Part shown: in pieces, positions 1 to 8,971 of the stretch
Layout of the letters: every line of letters begins with the position of its first letter
Numbering within the stretch: the first letter of the stretch is position 1
DNA from: Hymenobacter sp. BT559
GTDB lineage: Bacteria; Bacteroidota; Bacteroidia; Cytophagales; Hymenobacteraceae
Direction of reading: 5' to 3'
Assembly (NCBI RefSeq): GCF_017571525.1
Contig: NZ_JAGETY010000001.1
Location: 62,001-126,000, forward strand
DNA: 64,000 bases
Translations under genes and position numbers: made by a program
The notes under the pieces: generated by a model
What the model was told of the DNA's origin: nothing
The model's input: only the letters and a program-made list of their open reading frames with translations
Databases searched by the model: none

Positions 1-2079
1 GGCAACCGCACTACCACCGCGCAAAATGCGAACACCCGCCGCAACGACGCCTTCGGGCGCTACACGCTGGGCCTGACCTACGACTTCGACAAGCATAACT
101 CGCTGGCCGGCTCGCTGGCCTACGGCATCCGCAACTCGGACAACTACCAGGATGGCCTGCTGAGCCGCATCGCCACCAACGGCGGGACCCTGACGCCCAG
201 CTCCTTGCGCGATGTGCACTCGACCAACAACTCGAATACCATCGACGCCAGCCTCAACTATACCCACACCTACCAGGTAGAGCAGCGCGAGCTGAGTGTG
301 CTGACCCTGTTCAGCCGGAACAACCAGACCAACAACTTTACCAACAACAACTACGACCCTAGCGACTTGTCGAAGAGCCGCTACCTCGGCCAGCTGGGCA
401 ACAACAACGACAGCTACAATGAGGAATACACGGGCCAGATTGACTACCAGACGCCAACCGTGAAAAACCAGCTGCTGGAGCTGGGCGCCAAAGACATTGT
501 GCGCCGCGTGAACAGCGACTACAGCTACTTCTACGACGCCGCGCTGGCACCGCCGGCCGGCTCGCCCTCGCTCAATAACTCGTTTCGCTACCGCCAGAAC
601 GTGGCCGCCGGCTACGCCACTTATACCATCGGGCTGCCCAAGGGCTTCACCGTGAAGCCGGGCGTGCGCTTTGAGTACACCTCCATCTCGGCCGATTTTA
701 CCAACGGTGCGGGCATTGTTACCCAGCCCAACATTCCGAACTACGGTATTGTGGCGCCGAGCATCAACCTCTCGCGCAAGCTGGAAAACGGCAACGTGCT
801 GAAGTTCTCGTACAACCTGCGCATTCAGCGCCCGTCGCTGCAATTCCTGAACCCCAACGTGCAAGCCAGCAACCCGCTGAACGCCTCGTCGGGTAACCCC
901 GAGCTGCGGCCCGAAAAAACCAACAACTTCGAGCTAGGCTACAGCACCACCGTCAAGCAGAAGGTGAACCTGAACCTGACGGCTTTCGTGCGCAACACGA
1001 ACAATGCCATCCAGACGGTGCGCGTGCCGCTGCCCGACTCGCTTAACCCCAACCGCGTGCAGGGCGCGCTGCTGAGCACCTTCCGCAACGCGGGCACCGA
1101 GAACGCCTACGGCGGCAGCCTCTTCGCGGGCGCCAATACCGGCAAGCTCTCGCTGAATGGCAGCGTGGACGTGTACTACGCCGTGCTGCGCAACAACGAC
1201 GCCACCACCATCTACAACTCCAGCAACCAGGGCTTTGTAACCAATGCGCGGGTGTTCGGCTCCTACGACCTGGGCAAGAGCTACTCGTTGCAGGCCTTCG
1301 GCTTTTACCGCGGCCAGCAAGTGCAGCTGCAAGGCTACCAGACCGGCTTCGGCATTTACAGCCTGAGCCTGCAAAAGAGCTTTGCCGAGAAGCGCGGGAG
1401 CATCGGGTTTGGCGCTGAGAACTTCTTCACCGGCTCCATCCGCATTCGCACCGACGTATCGACGCCCTACGTGGACAGCTACAACGGCGTGCCCCTCAAC
1501 GGCCCAGTGCTGAGCCAGAACAGCACCAACGTCATTCATAACCTGAACTTTAAGATTAACTTCAGCTACCGCATCGGCAAGCTGACGGCCGGCGACACCG
1601 GCCGCCGCCGCAAGGGCGTGAACAACGACGACCTGAAAGAAGGCGGCGATGCCGGTGGTGGCATGGGTGGCGGGGGCGACATGGGCGGTGGCGCAGGTGC
1701 CGCCGGCGCCGGTGGCCAGGGTGGCGGCCAGCGCCCGGCCGGTGCGGGCGGACAGCGCCCCGGTGGCTACCCCGGCGCGGGCCAGCGCCCCGCCGGCGCT
1801 CGCCCGGCCAGCGACTCGACGCGCCGCGCCATCCCGGCCGACTCGCTGCAGATGCTGCGCAACCAGGCGGCCCCGGCCGCCACGCCCGGCACCAACACGC
1901 CGGCTAGCCCCGGCCTAGCGGCTCCTGGCCAGCAGCCCGCCGATAGCTCGGCCACCAAGCCTGCCACTTCGCCAGCGGTGAAGCCGGGCAGCACCACCTC
2001 GCCGGTGGGCCCGCCCTCGCCGGGCACTACCTCGCCCAGCGGCATCACGCCGGCCGGCAGCCCCGGCGGGCGGCCCTAG
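1..2079 (+). CDS. Outer-membrane beta-barrel / TonB-dependent receptor-like protein (5'-truncated by window)
   Basis: The reading frame is open from base 1, so the true start lies upstream; 692 residues are visible. The sequence alternates aromatic and polar residues in short strands (for example YRQNVAAGYATYTIGL, KPGVRFEYTSISADF, GNPELRPEKTNNFELGY). The last of these matches the N-P-x-L-x-P-E signature of TonB-dependent receptor C-terminal barrels of the outer membrane protein beta-barrel family (PF14905-like). The barrel ends near NLNFKINFSYRIGKL at about 1540-1580. About 150 residues of Gly/Ala/Pro/Gln-rich low-complexity sequence follow, encoded from about 1640 to the stop. A TTG at 205 is only an internal codon. 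The protein probably sits in the outer membrane; the ligand is unknown. Plug and signal peptide fall outside the window, so classification rests on the barrel alone. Confidence 0.8.
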   Translation, partial: GNRTTTAQNANTRRNDAFGRYTLGLTYDFDKHNSLAGSLAYGIRNSDNYQDGLLSRIATNGGTLTPSSLRDVHSTNNSNTIDASLNYTHTYQVEQRELSVLTLFSRNNQTNNFTNNNYDPSDLSKSRYLGQLGNNNDSYNEEYTGQIDYQTPTVKNQLLELGAKDIVRRVNSDYSYFYDAALAPPAGSPSLNNSFRYRQNVAAGYATYTIGLPKGFTVKPGVRFEYTSISADFTNGAGIVTQPNIPNYGIVAPSINLSRKLENGNVLKFSYNLRIQRPSLQFLNPNVQASNPLNASSGNPELRPEKTNNFELGYSTTVKQKVNLNLTAFVRNTNNAIQTVRVPLPDSLNPNRVQGALLSTFRNAGTENAYGGSLFAGANTGKLSLNGSVDVYYAVLRNNDATTIYNSSNQGFVTNARVFGSYDLGKSYSLQAFGFYRGQQVQLQGYQTGFGIYSLSLQKSFAEKRGSIGFGAENFFTGSIRIRTDVSTPYVDSYNGVPLNGPVLSQNSTNVIHNLNFKINFSYRIGKLTAGDTGRRRKGVNNDDLKEGGDAGGGMGGGGDMGGGAGAAGAGGQGGGQRPAGAGGQRPGGYPGAGQRPAGARPASDSTRRAIPADSLQMLRNQAAPAATPGTNTPASPGLAAPGQQPADSSATKPATSPAVKPGSTTSPVGPPSPGTTSPSGITPAGSPGGRP

Positions 2080-2114
2080 TCCGCTAGGGGGTCGTCGCTA
2101 GCCGGAGTTGAATT

Positions 2115-2153
2115 AAACGGGGCCTGCCGCGCTTGTCGTGGCAGGCCCCGTTT
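2115..2153. terminator. Intrinsic terminator hairpin
   Basis: A 14-bp perfect inverted repeat, AAACGGGGCCTGCC (2115-2128) with GGCAGGCCCCGTTT (2140-2153), starts 35 bases after the barrel gene stop and ends in a short T run. It fits termination of the receptor gene. Confidence 0.85.
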
Positions 2154-2201
2154 CACTTCACGCAATAGCCACGGTCGGCGGCGGTTGCTGGAGGGGCAGC
2201 T

Positions 2202-2209
2202 TACTTTTG
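2202..2209 (+). promoter_or_regulatory. Probable -7 element (TACTTTTG)
   Basis: TACTTTTG matches the Bacteroidota -7 consensus TAnnTTTG. A TTG at 2185-2187 could be the -33 element, but the spacing of 14 bases is short. The element lies downstream of an in-frame TTG at 2185 and 20 bases before the ATG at 2230. That argues against starting the next gene at 2185. Confidence 0.45.
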
Positions 2210-2229
2210 TGCTATCCTTTCCGCGTTCT

Positions 2230-3339
2230 ATGCCGCTAGCCTCTCCTCCCCCAGCCCCGGCCCGCCCCGAAGCCGACCTGCTGCACCAGCTACGGCCTTC
2301 GCGCATCGTGGTGCCGGCGCTCATTGGCCTGAGCGTGGTGGCATTCCTGTTCTGGCGCTCCTACAAGCCCGGCGACCTGGCCCCGCTGCTGCACGCCAAG
2401 TGGCAGTGGCTGCTCATCACGCTGCTTGTGCTGTGGGCCCGCGACCTGGGCTACATCTACCGCATCCGCAGTATTGCGGAGAAAGAGTTGAGCTGGCGCC
2501 AGGCCTTCGGCGTAATTGTGGTGTGGGAATTTGCCTCGTGCGTGCTGCCCTCGGCGGCGGGCGGCACGGCGGCGGCCCCGGTCATCCTCACCCGCGAGGG
2601 CATTCCGCTGGGCAAGGCCATTGCCTACACCATCGTCACGGCCTTTCTCGATAATCTGTACTACGTGCTGATGGTGCCCCTGGTGGTGTGGCTGGCCGGC
2701 GATGGCCTCTATCCCCACGGCCTGCAATCGGCCTTCGTGCAAACACTGCGCATCTTGTTCATCGTCAGCTACCTGGCGGTATCGGCCTACGCTGGCCTGC
2801 TCATCTACGCATTGTTTGTAAACCCGCGCTCGGTGCGGCGGCTGCTGGTGCGCCTCACCTCGGTGCGGGGGCTGCGGCGGTTTCGGCGGCTAGCCTACCG
2901 GCAGGGGCAGGAGATGGTGCTGGCCTCGGCGCACCTGCGGGGGGCGGGCGCGGCCTACTGGTGGCGCGCCAGCCTCAGCACCGTCTTTGTGTGGACGGCC
3001 CGCTACGCCGTTATCGGCTGCCTCATCGGCGCTTTCACGCCCATGACCACGGGCACGTTTCTGTTCATTTTCGCCCGCAACATCACCTACAAAGTGGTGC
3101 TGCTGCTGGCCATCACGCCCGGCGGCGCGGGCATTGCGGAGGGCGCGTTCCCCACATTCTTCGGCCGCTTCATGGGCTCGGCATCCATGACGAGCTTCCT
3201 GGTGCTGCTCTACCGCATCGTCACTTACTACTTCTACCTGGCTCTTGGCGTGGCCTATCTGCCGCGCTGGCTGGCCGGCTCAGCTAGCCCTGCCCACACG
3301 CAAAAAGGCCCCGCTCCGATACCGGAGCGAGGCCTCTAG
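2230..3339 (+). CDS. LPG-synthase-TM / UPF0104-like integral membrane protein
   Basis: This 369-residue polytopic membrane protein has roughly seven to eight hydrophobic segments, starting at IVVPALIGLSVVAFLFW and ending at FLVLLYRIVTYYFYLALGV. Segment order and the motifs EFASCVLPSAAGGTAAAP and ITPGGAGIAEGAF match the lysylphosphatidylglycerol synthase transmembrane family (PF03706). The soluble LPG synthetase domain of MprF is absent, so it may be a flippase-like or glycosyltransferase-associated membrane protein; substrate unknown. The ATG at 2230 is preferred to the in-frame TTG at 2185 because a TAnnTTTG element lies between them. The final codons, including the stop, form one arm of a strong hairpin (3306-3335). 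Confidence 0.8.
   Translation: MPLASPPPAPARPEADLLHQLRPSRIVVPALIGLSVVAFLFWRSYKPGDLAPLLHAKWQWLLITLLVLWARDLGYIYRIRSIAEKELSWRQAFGVIVVWEFASCVLPSAAGGTAAAPVILTREGIPLGKAIAYTIVTAFLDNLYYVLMVPLVVWLAGDGLYPHGLQSAFVQTLRILFIVSYLAVSAYAGLLIYALFVNPRSVRRLLVRLTSVRGLRRFRRLAYRQGQEMVLASAHLRGAGAAYWWRASLSTVFVWTARYAVIGCLIGAFTPMTTGTFLFIFARNITYKVVLLLAITPGGAGIAEGAFPTFFGRFMGSASMTSFLVLLYRIVTYYFYLALGVAYLPRWLAGSASPAHTQKGPAPIPERGL
3306..3335 (+). terminator. Terminator-like hairpin overlapping the 3' end of the membrane-protein gene
   Basis: AGGCCCCGCTCCG and CGGAGCGAGGCCT flank the loop ATAC. The hairpin lies inside the last codons (encoding GPAPIPERGL), and the stop codon follows at once. It sits between convergent genes. 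No long T run follows, so it may act as an mRNA 3' stabiliser as well as a terminator. Confidence 0.6.
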
Positions 3340-3369
3340 CCGGGCATAGGCCCTCTTATAAACGCGGGG

Positions 3370-3786
3370 TTATTTAGCCTTCAGCATCAGCTTCGACTCG
3401 GGGCTGTTGGGGTTCACGAGCGTCAGCTTGCTGTCGGTCAGGGTTTCAATATTGAAGGTGTTGCTGGTAGTGCTGCCCTCGGGCGTCATCGTGATGGTTT
3501 TGGCCGTTTGGTCAAATACGTATTTGCCGCTCTGGGTGCCCGAGTAGGTACCGTTTGAGGCAAAGCTGATTTCCTGGTCTTTGGCGGCAGCATCCTGCTT
3601 CACTTTGTCGCCCGCAGCGTTGGTTTGCTTGTCGGTCACCCACACTTTGCTGCTGGAGCCATATAACATATTAACGCCTTCAACCTTGCCTTTGTCGCTG
3701 CCGCACGACGATACAATGAACAGCAAAGCAACTACGCTGAGCAGCGAGGCGAAGTAGGACCGGAAAGAAACTGGTGAAAGGTTCAT
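3370..3786 (-). CDS. Small lipocalin-like lipoprotein
   Basis: This 138-residue protein begins with a lipoprotein signal peptide. A hydrophobic run ends in FIVSSCGSDKG, and the Cys at about residue 28 is the predicted lipidation site. The mature part has alternating short strands and a sequence order (YGSSSKVWVTDKQ, ISFASNGTYSG, TITMTPEG, SKLTLVNP) resembling Bacteroidota lipocalin-like domain proteins (PF13648 type). The start at 3786 was chosen because it places the signal peptide correctly; an in-frame upstream ATG at 3846 would bury it. It is probably a surface or periplasmic lipoprotein of unknown ligand, convergent with the upstream membrane-protein gene. Confidence 0.7.
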   Translation of the reverse strand: MNLSPVSFRSYFASLLSVVALLFIVSSCGSDKGKVEGVNMLYGSSSKVWVTDKQTNAAGDKVKQDAAAKDQEISFASNGTYSGTQSGKYVFDQTAKTITMTPEGSTTSNTFNIETLTDSKLTLVNPNSPESKLMLKAK

Positions 3787-3957
3787 GAGGAGAAAAGAAA
3801 GAATGTGAAAGAAAAGCCCGATAGCTTCGGCCCTGCTTACGCACACATTTTTTTTTAGTTATCGGCAGCAACCCTGGCCAAGCGGCACCGTAAAAGGCTC
3901 AAAAGCACTCCGCTTCACAGCGCAGCTTTTCTTTCACACTTTAACCGCACTTATCAC

Positions 3958-4251
3958 ATGGGCTTGCTCGATTTTTTGAATAACGAGGGTGATAAAAAGC
4001 CCGCCGCACCGGCTCAACCTGCCGCTGGTGGTACCGACTTTTTCGGTAACAACAACAATGCAGCTGCTGACTCTACTGCCGCCGGCTCTACCTACACGGT
4101 AGTTAGTGGCGACTCGCTCTCCAAGATTGCCAAAAACCACTACGGCGACGCTGCCAAGTGGCACCAGATATACGAGGCCAACAAGGCCATCATCGGCTCT
4201 AACCCCGACCACATTGAAGTAGGTCAGGAGTTAACCCTACCTAGTATCTAG
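3958..4251 (+). CDS. Small LysM-domain protein
   Basis: This 97-residue protein has no signal peptide. Residues 1-45 are a short N-terminal segment (MGLLDFLNNEGDKK) and an Ala/Asn-rich linker. Residues 46-95 form one LysM domain (YTVVSGDSLSKIAKNHYGD, then WHQIYEANKAIIG and IEVGQELTLP). Architecture resembles the C-terminal LysM half of E. coli Kbp/YgaU without the BON domain. LysM usually binds peptidoglycan or chitin-type glycans, but a leaderless protein of this size may act in the cytoplasm as Kbp does. It is monocistronic with its own terminator at 4277-4308. Confidence 0.85.
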   Translation: MGLLDFLNNEGDKKPAAPAQPAAGGTDFFGNNNNAAADSTAAGSTYTVVSGDSLSKIAKNHYGDAAKWHQIYEANKAIIGSNPDHIEVGQELTLPSI

Positions 4252-4276
4252 GTACTTTTTGCAGAAAAAAGGTGAG

Positions 4277-4308
4277 AAAAGCCACTCCAATATTGGGGTG
4301 GCCTTTTT
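4277..4308 (+). terminator. Rho-independent terminator of the LysM gene
   Basis: The stem GCCACTCC/GGGGTGGC (4281-4288 and 4295-4302, one G-U pair) is flanked by AAAA on the 5' side and TTTTT on the 3' side. It lies 30 bases past the LysM stop. Confidence 0.9.
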
Positions 4309-4371
4309 GTGTGTAGTGGCCAGCAGTGAGAGGGCTAGTCAAAAAATATTTTCGCATTTAGTAGTGTTTTC

Positions 4372-4401
4372 TTGCGCATTCAAGGCGCGGCGCTATCTTT
4401 G
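4372..4401 (+). promoter_or_regulatory. Bacteroidota-type promoter of the sulfur/methionine leader
   Basis: TTG at 4372-4374, a 19-base spacer, then TATCTTTG at 4394-4401 match the -33/-7 consensus TTG-N19-TAnnTTTG. Transcription should start near 4407, about 46 bases before the riboswitch P1 stem. This is the best promoter match in the window. Confidence 0.75.
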
Positions 4402-4452
4402 CCCTTACCAATCCGGTACTCCCCCGCAGCAGGCAGGGCAGTTTTAGTAAGT

Positions 4453-4567
4453 TTTATACAGAAGCGGCGAGAGATTAGGCTCTTTGACCCGCTGGCAACC
4501 TTCACCCGCTGAAAGGTGCCAATTCCTACCCCGGTAGCCGCCACGCGCCGCCCGGGGGTCTATAAAT
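4453..4567 (+). ncRNA. SAM riboswitch (SAM-I/SAM-IV clan) upstream of peroxiredoxin-metY-metX
   Basis: The sequence carries the S-box core: TGACCCGCTGGCAACC (4485-4500), then GGTGCCAATTCC (4515-4526). Stems I can pair are: P1, TTTATA (4453-4458) with TATAAA (4561-4566); P2, GCGG (4464-4467) with CCGC (4489-4492); P2 inner, GAGAG with CTCTT; P3, CCTTC with GAAAGG. The P2 loop TAGG (4476-4479) can pair with CCTA (4525-4528), the SAM-I-clan pseudoknot. P2 lacks an obvious kink-turn, so it looks closer to the SAM-I/IV variant than to canonical SAM-I. Family knowledge: such elements bind S-adenosylmethionine and lower expression of Met genes. The downstream genes metY and metX fit this. Confidence 0.85.
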
Positions 4568-4576
4568 CGAGTACCC

Positions 4577-4717
4577 ATGGCACATTCCGTTTTCTTCGCT
4601 ATCCCTTCCACCTCCGCCACCACTGTGCGCGGCTTCGGAAAATTTTTGCTAGCCCCCACGGCTAGCCCGGCCCCCGCGAGCCTGCGAATGCGAATGTGCT
4701 GTTGTTGCCAAGGCTAA
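4577..4717 (+). CDS. Putative polycysteine leader peptide (46 aa, ends CCCCQG)
   Basis: A 46-codon ORF begins at an ATG ten bases after the riboswitch P1 stem and ends LRMRMCCCCQG. The four Cys codons are TGC TGT TGT TGC at 4697-4708. Internal ATGs at 4688 and 4694 could give nine- or seven-residue versions. The fourth Cys codon overlaps the 5' arm of a hairpin whose loop is the TAA stop (4707-4727), followed by a T-rich stretch. This is how an attenuator driven by Cys-tRNA starvation would be laid out, and it lies before sulfur-assimilation genes. Polycysteine leader ORFs acting as Cys-responsive attenuators are known in mycobacteria; applying that here is inference. Whether the peptide itself is stable or functional is unknown. 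Confidence 0.5.
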   Translation: MAHSVFFAIPSTSATTVRGFGKFLLAPTASPAPASLRMRMCCCCQG

Positions 4718-4738
4718 GCCTTCTGGCGCTTTTCAATT
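4707..4738 (+). terminator. Attenuator-like hairpin on the leader-ORF stop codon
   Basis: GCC-AAGGC (4707-4714) pairs with GCCTT-ct-GGC (4718-4727, two-base bulge), and the loop is the leader stop TAA. TTTTCAATTTT and more T-rich sequence follow. A ribosome held on the Cys codons would cover the 5' arm. Terminator activity is inferred. Confidence 0.45.
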
Positions 4739-4761
4739 TTCTCCTTTTTGCGGGTAGTACA

Positions 4762-4841
4762 AGTGCAGCCGGCCTAGCCGCTGCTGCACTACACTAATGC
4801 AAGCACAGCAAACTCAACCTGCTGTTTAGCAAACGCTTGCA
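4762..4841 (+). other. Two further hairpins in the untranslated leader
   Basis: The first is AGTGCAGC (4762-4769) with GCTGCACT (4783-4790). The second is nested: TGCAAGC (4798-4804) with GCTTGCA (4835-4841), enclosing ACAGCA (4805-4810) with TGCTGT (4820-4825). They fill the leader between the Cys ORF and the peroxiredoxin gene. No T run follows either, so they look like structural or anti-terminator elements rather than terminators. From 4842 to 4936 I see nothing recognisable. Confidence 0.5.
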
Positions 4842-4936
4842 AACCAGCTGCTACCTGAGCAGCAACCCCGGAGAACGCGAAAAGCCAACAGCACGGAGTT
4901 TACCCAAACTTTTCTTGTCGCTATTTCTCGCTTCGC

Positions 4937-7065
<2,129 letters not shown>

Positions 7066-7083
7066 GTATAGCAAGTAGTTAGC

Positions 7084-7120
7084 AAATGGTGCCCCGGCCG
7101 CTGGCCAGGGCACCATTTTG
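7084..7120 (+). terminator. Terminator between metY and metX
   Basis: AAATGGTGCCC (7084-7094) pairs perfectly with GGGCACCATTT (7108-7118), followed by TTTG. It implies that metX has its own promoter or depends on read-through, although no clear TAnnTTTG box precedes metX. Confidence 0.8.
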
Positions 7121-7203
7121 TGTTGTAGCCCGTGGGTAGCCCGGGCCAGTCGTTCTGCCTTCCGCTTTTACTTTATTCTACGCTCGTTATTTTTTAGCCT
7201 GTT

Positions 7204-8232
7204 ATGCCCGAGTTATTCTTTTCCCTGCCCGACCCATTGCCACTTGAAAGCGGCGAGCTACTGGCCGGCGCTAGGGTAGCCTACCGCACCTGGGGACAGC
7301 TCAACGCCACCCGCGACAACGTGGTGTGGGTGTGCCACGCCCTCACGGCCAATGCCGACGTGCTCGACTGGTGGCCCGGGCTGTTTGGGGAAGGCTGCTT
7401 TTTTGACCCGGCCGATTGGTTTATCGTGTGCGCCAACGTGCTGGGCTCGTGCTACGGCAGCACCTGCCCACTCGATGCCGACCCGGCCACCGGGCTCGGG
7501 CGCTTCCAGGATTTTCCACTGCTCACCATCCGCGACCTGGCGGCCGCCCACGAGGCCCTGCGCCAGGAGCTGGGGCTAGCCCACATTCATACCCTCATCG
7601 GCGGCTCGCTGGGCGGGCAGCAGGCCCTGGAATGGGCCGCCAGCCAGCCTGATGCTATTGGCCACCTGGTAGTTATTGCTACCAGCGCGCGGCATTCGGC
7701 CTGGGGCATCGCCTTCAACGAGGCGCAGCGCCTAGCCATCGAGGCCGATGCTACCTACCACGAAAACCGGCCCGGCGGCGGCGATGCCGGGCTAGCAGCG
7801 GCCCGCGCCGTGGCCCTGCTCAGCTACCGCGGCTACGAGGCCTACGCCAACACCCAGACCGAGCCCAGTGACGACGTGCTGCGCGACTTTCGGGCAAGCA
7901 GCTACCAGCGCTACCAAGGCAACAAGCTCGTGGCCCGCTTCGACGCCTATAGCTATGTGGTGCTCTCGCGGGCCATGGACTCGCACAACCTCGGCCGGGG
8001 CCGGGGCGGGGTAGCCGCAGCCCTAGCAGGCATTCGGGCGCGCACGCTGGTGCTGGGCATTACTTCGGACGTGCTGTTTCCGCTCAGCGAGCAGCATACC
8101 CTAGCCGAGGGCATTCCAGGCGCGGTGTATGCCGAACTGGATTCGAGCTACGGCCACGACGGCTTTTTGCTCGAAACTGCCAAAATCACGCAGGCCCTAG
8201 AGGCCTTTTACGCCGCGGCGCTGGCTGAGTAG
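7204..8232 (+). CDS. metX: Homoserine O-acetyltransferase
   Basis: The 342-residue alpha/beta-hydrolase-fold enzyme matches the MetX family along its length. Landmarks are YRTWGQLNATRDNVVWVCHALTAN cut across residues 22-45, NVLGSCYGSTCPLDADP, the nucleophile elbow IGGSLGGQQALEWA with Ser135, the SYVVLSRAMDSHNLGRGRGG stretch, an Asp in ITSDVLFPLSEQ, and the catalytic His318 in YGHDGFLLE. It acetylates homoserine with acetyl-CoA, giving the substrate of MetY. The L-homoserine acetyl- versus succinyl-transferase split cannot be settled from these motifs alone, but pairing with an O-acetylhomoserine sulfhydrylase favours acetyl. It ends at a bidirectional terminator shared with the convergent SusCD operon. 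Confidence 0.93.
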   Translation: MPELFFSLPDPLPLESGELLAGARVAYRTWGQLNATRDNVVWVCHALTANADVLDWWPGLFGEGCFFDPADWFIVCANVLGSCYGSTCPLDADPATGLGRFQDFPLLTIRDLAAAHEALRQELGLAHIHTLIGGSLGGQQALEWAASQPDAIGHLVVIATSARHSAWGIAFNEAQRLAIEADATYHENRPGGGDAGLAAARAVALLSYRGYEAYANTQTEPSDDVLRDFRASSYQRYQGNKLVARFDAYSYVVLSRAMDSHNLGRGRGGVAAALAGIRARTLVLGITSDVLFPLSEQHTLAEGIPGAVYAELDSSYGHDGFLLETAKITQALEAFYAAALAE

Positions 8233-8260
8233 CACGGTAGCGCTTACAGCAGTGAGCCAT

Positions 8261-8296
8261 AAAAATAGCCCTAGCCGTACGGCTAGGGCTATTTTT
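8261..8296. terminator. Bidirectional terminator
   Basis: A perfect palindrome, AAAAATAGCCCTAGCCGT followed by its reverse complement, lies between convergent metX and the SusCD-linked lipoprotein gene. The A run and T run make it usable in both directions. Confidence 0.92.
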
Positions 8297-8319
8297 ATAC
8301 CCTCTTTTCTACTTACTCC

Positions 8320-8937
8320 TTAGAATATCAGGCGCACATCTACCTCAGTAGAAATAAGCTGCGTGCCGTCTTCTAGTGTAATAAGGAAGAAAAAGCGTAG
8401 CTGATTGGGCGTCTGGGGGTTACTGTTGGGCGTGAGCGTGCCTTTACGCCGGGCCAGGTTTTCGGTAAAGGCATAGGCGGCTGTTTTGGTAGAGCCGGCC
8501 GGCAGGGTTGGAAAGGCCGCGTTGAGGCGCGTCACGTAGTTGCGCACCGCGTTCAGGTCTGAGCTGAAGGTAATCGTGTTGGAGCCGTTGCCTGCAACGG
8601 GAGTGGTCAGATAGTTGGGGTAGAGGTTGCTTTGTAGGTACTCCACGCCGCTGTTGCCGGTCGCAACCTTGGTAATTTCCTTAATCTTACCCTTATCGGC
8701 CGGAATGCTCAAGGTGATAGAAAAGCTCCCGGTGCTATTGGCCAGGCCATTAGTTGTGTCCACTTTGGCCGTTACGACGGGGAAGCGCTCGAAATATACT
8801 TGATTAGTGACCGTAATCGGGATGGCCGCCACACTGTCTTGCAAGGGGCCTAGCTTGTTGCCATAGTCCTTTTTGCAGCCCGCAAAGCCGGCAACTAAGA
8901 CCAGGAGAAACAAGAACTGAATAGCTGATTTTTTCAT
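8320..8937 (-). CDS. SusCD-associated lipoprotein of unknown function
   Basis: This 205-residue protein has a lipoprotein signal, MKKSAIQFLFLLVLVAGFAGC, with predicted lipidated Cys at residue 21. The mature part is rich in beta-strand-forming sequence and ends LEDGTQLISTEVDVRLIF. I do not recognise a named domain. It is the third gene of a susC-susD-lipoprotein operon, 34 bases after the susD-like stop. In such operons a third lipoprotein often acts as a surface glycan- or ligand-binding accessory, which is inference here. The start at 8937 was chosen over an in-frame upstream ATG at 9003 because it begins the signal peptide. Confidence 0.7.
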   Translation of the reverse strand: MKKSAIQFLFLLVLVAGFAGCKKDYGNKLGPLQDSVAAIPITVTNQVYFERFPVVTAKVDTTNGLANSTGSFSITLSIPADKGKIKEITKVATGNSGVEYLQSNLYPNYLTTPVAGNGSNTITFSSDLNAVRNYVTRLNAAFPTLPAGSTKTAAYAFTENLARRKGTLTPNSNPQTPNQLRFFFLITLEDGTQLISTEVDVRLIF

Positions 8938-8971
8938 GATAGAAAGCAGTAGAAAGTAAAAATCCGCCGGC

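Noticed and set aside
934-1539. A 201-codon minus-strand frame within the barrel gene
   Set aside because: It is fully inside a clearly coding barrel sequence, and its Val/Ala/His-rich composition is typical of a GC-driven shadow.
2185-2229. TTG start for the LPG-synthase-TM-like gene
   Set aside because: A TAnnTTTG promoter element lies between this TTG and the ATG at 2230, so the TTG is probably upstream of the transcript start.
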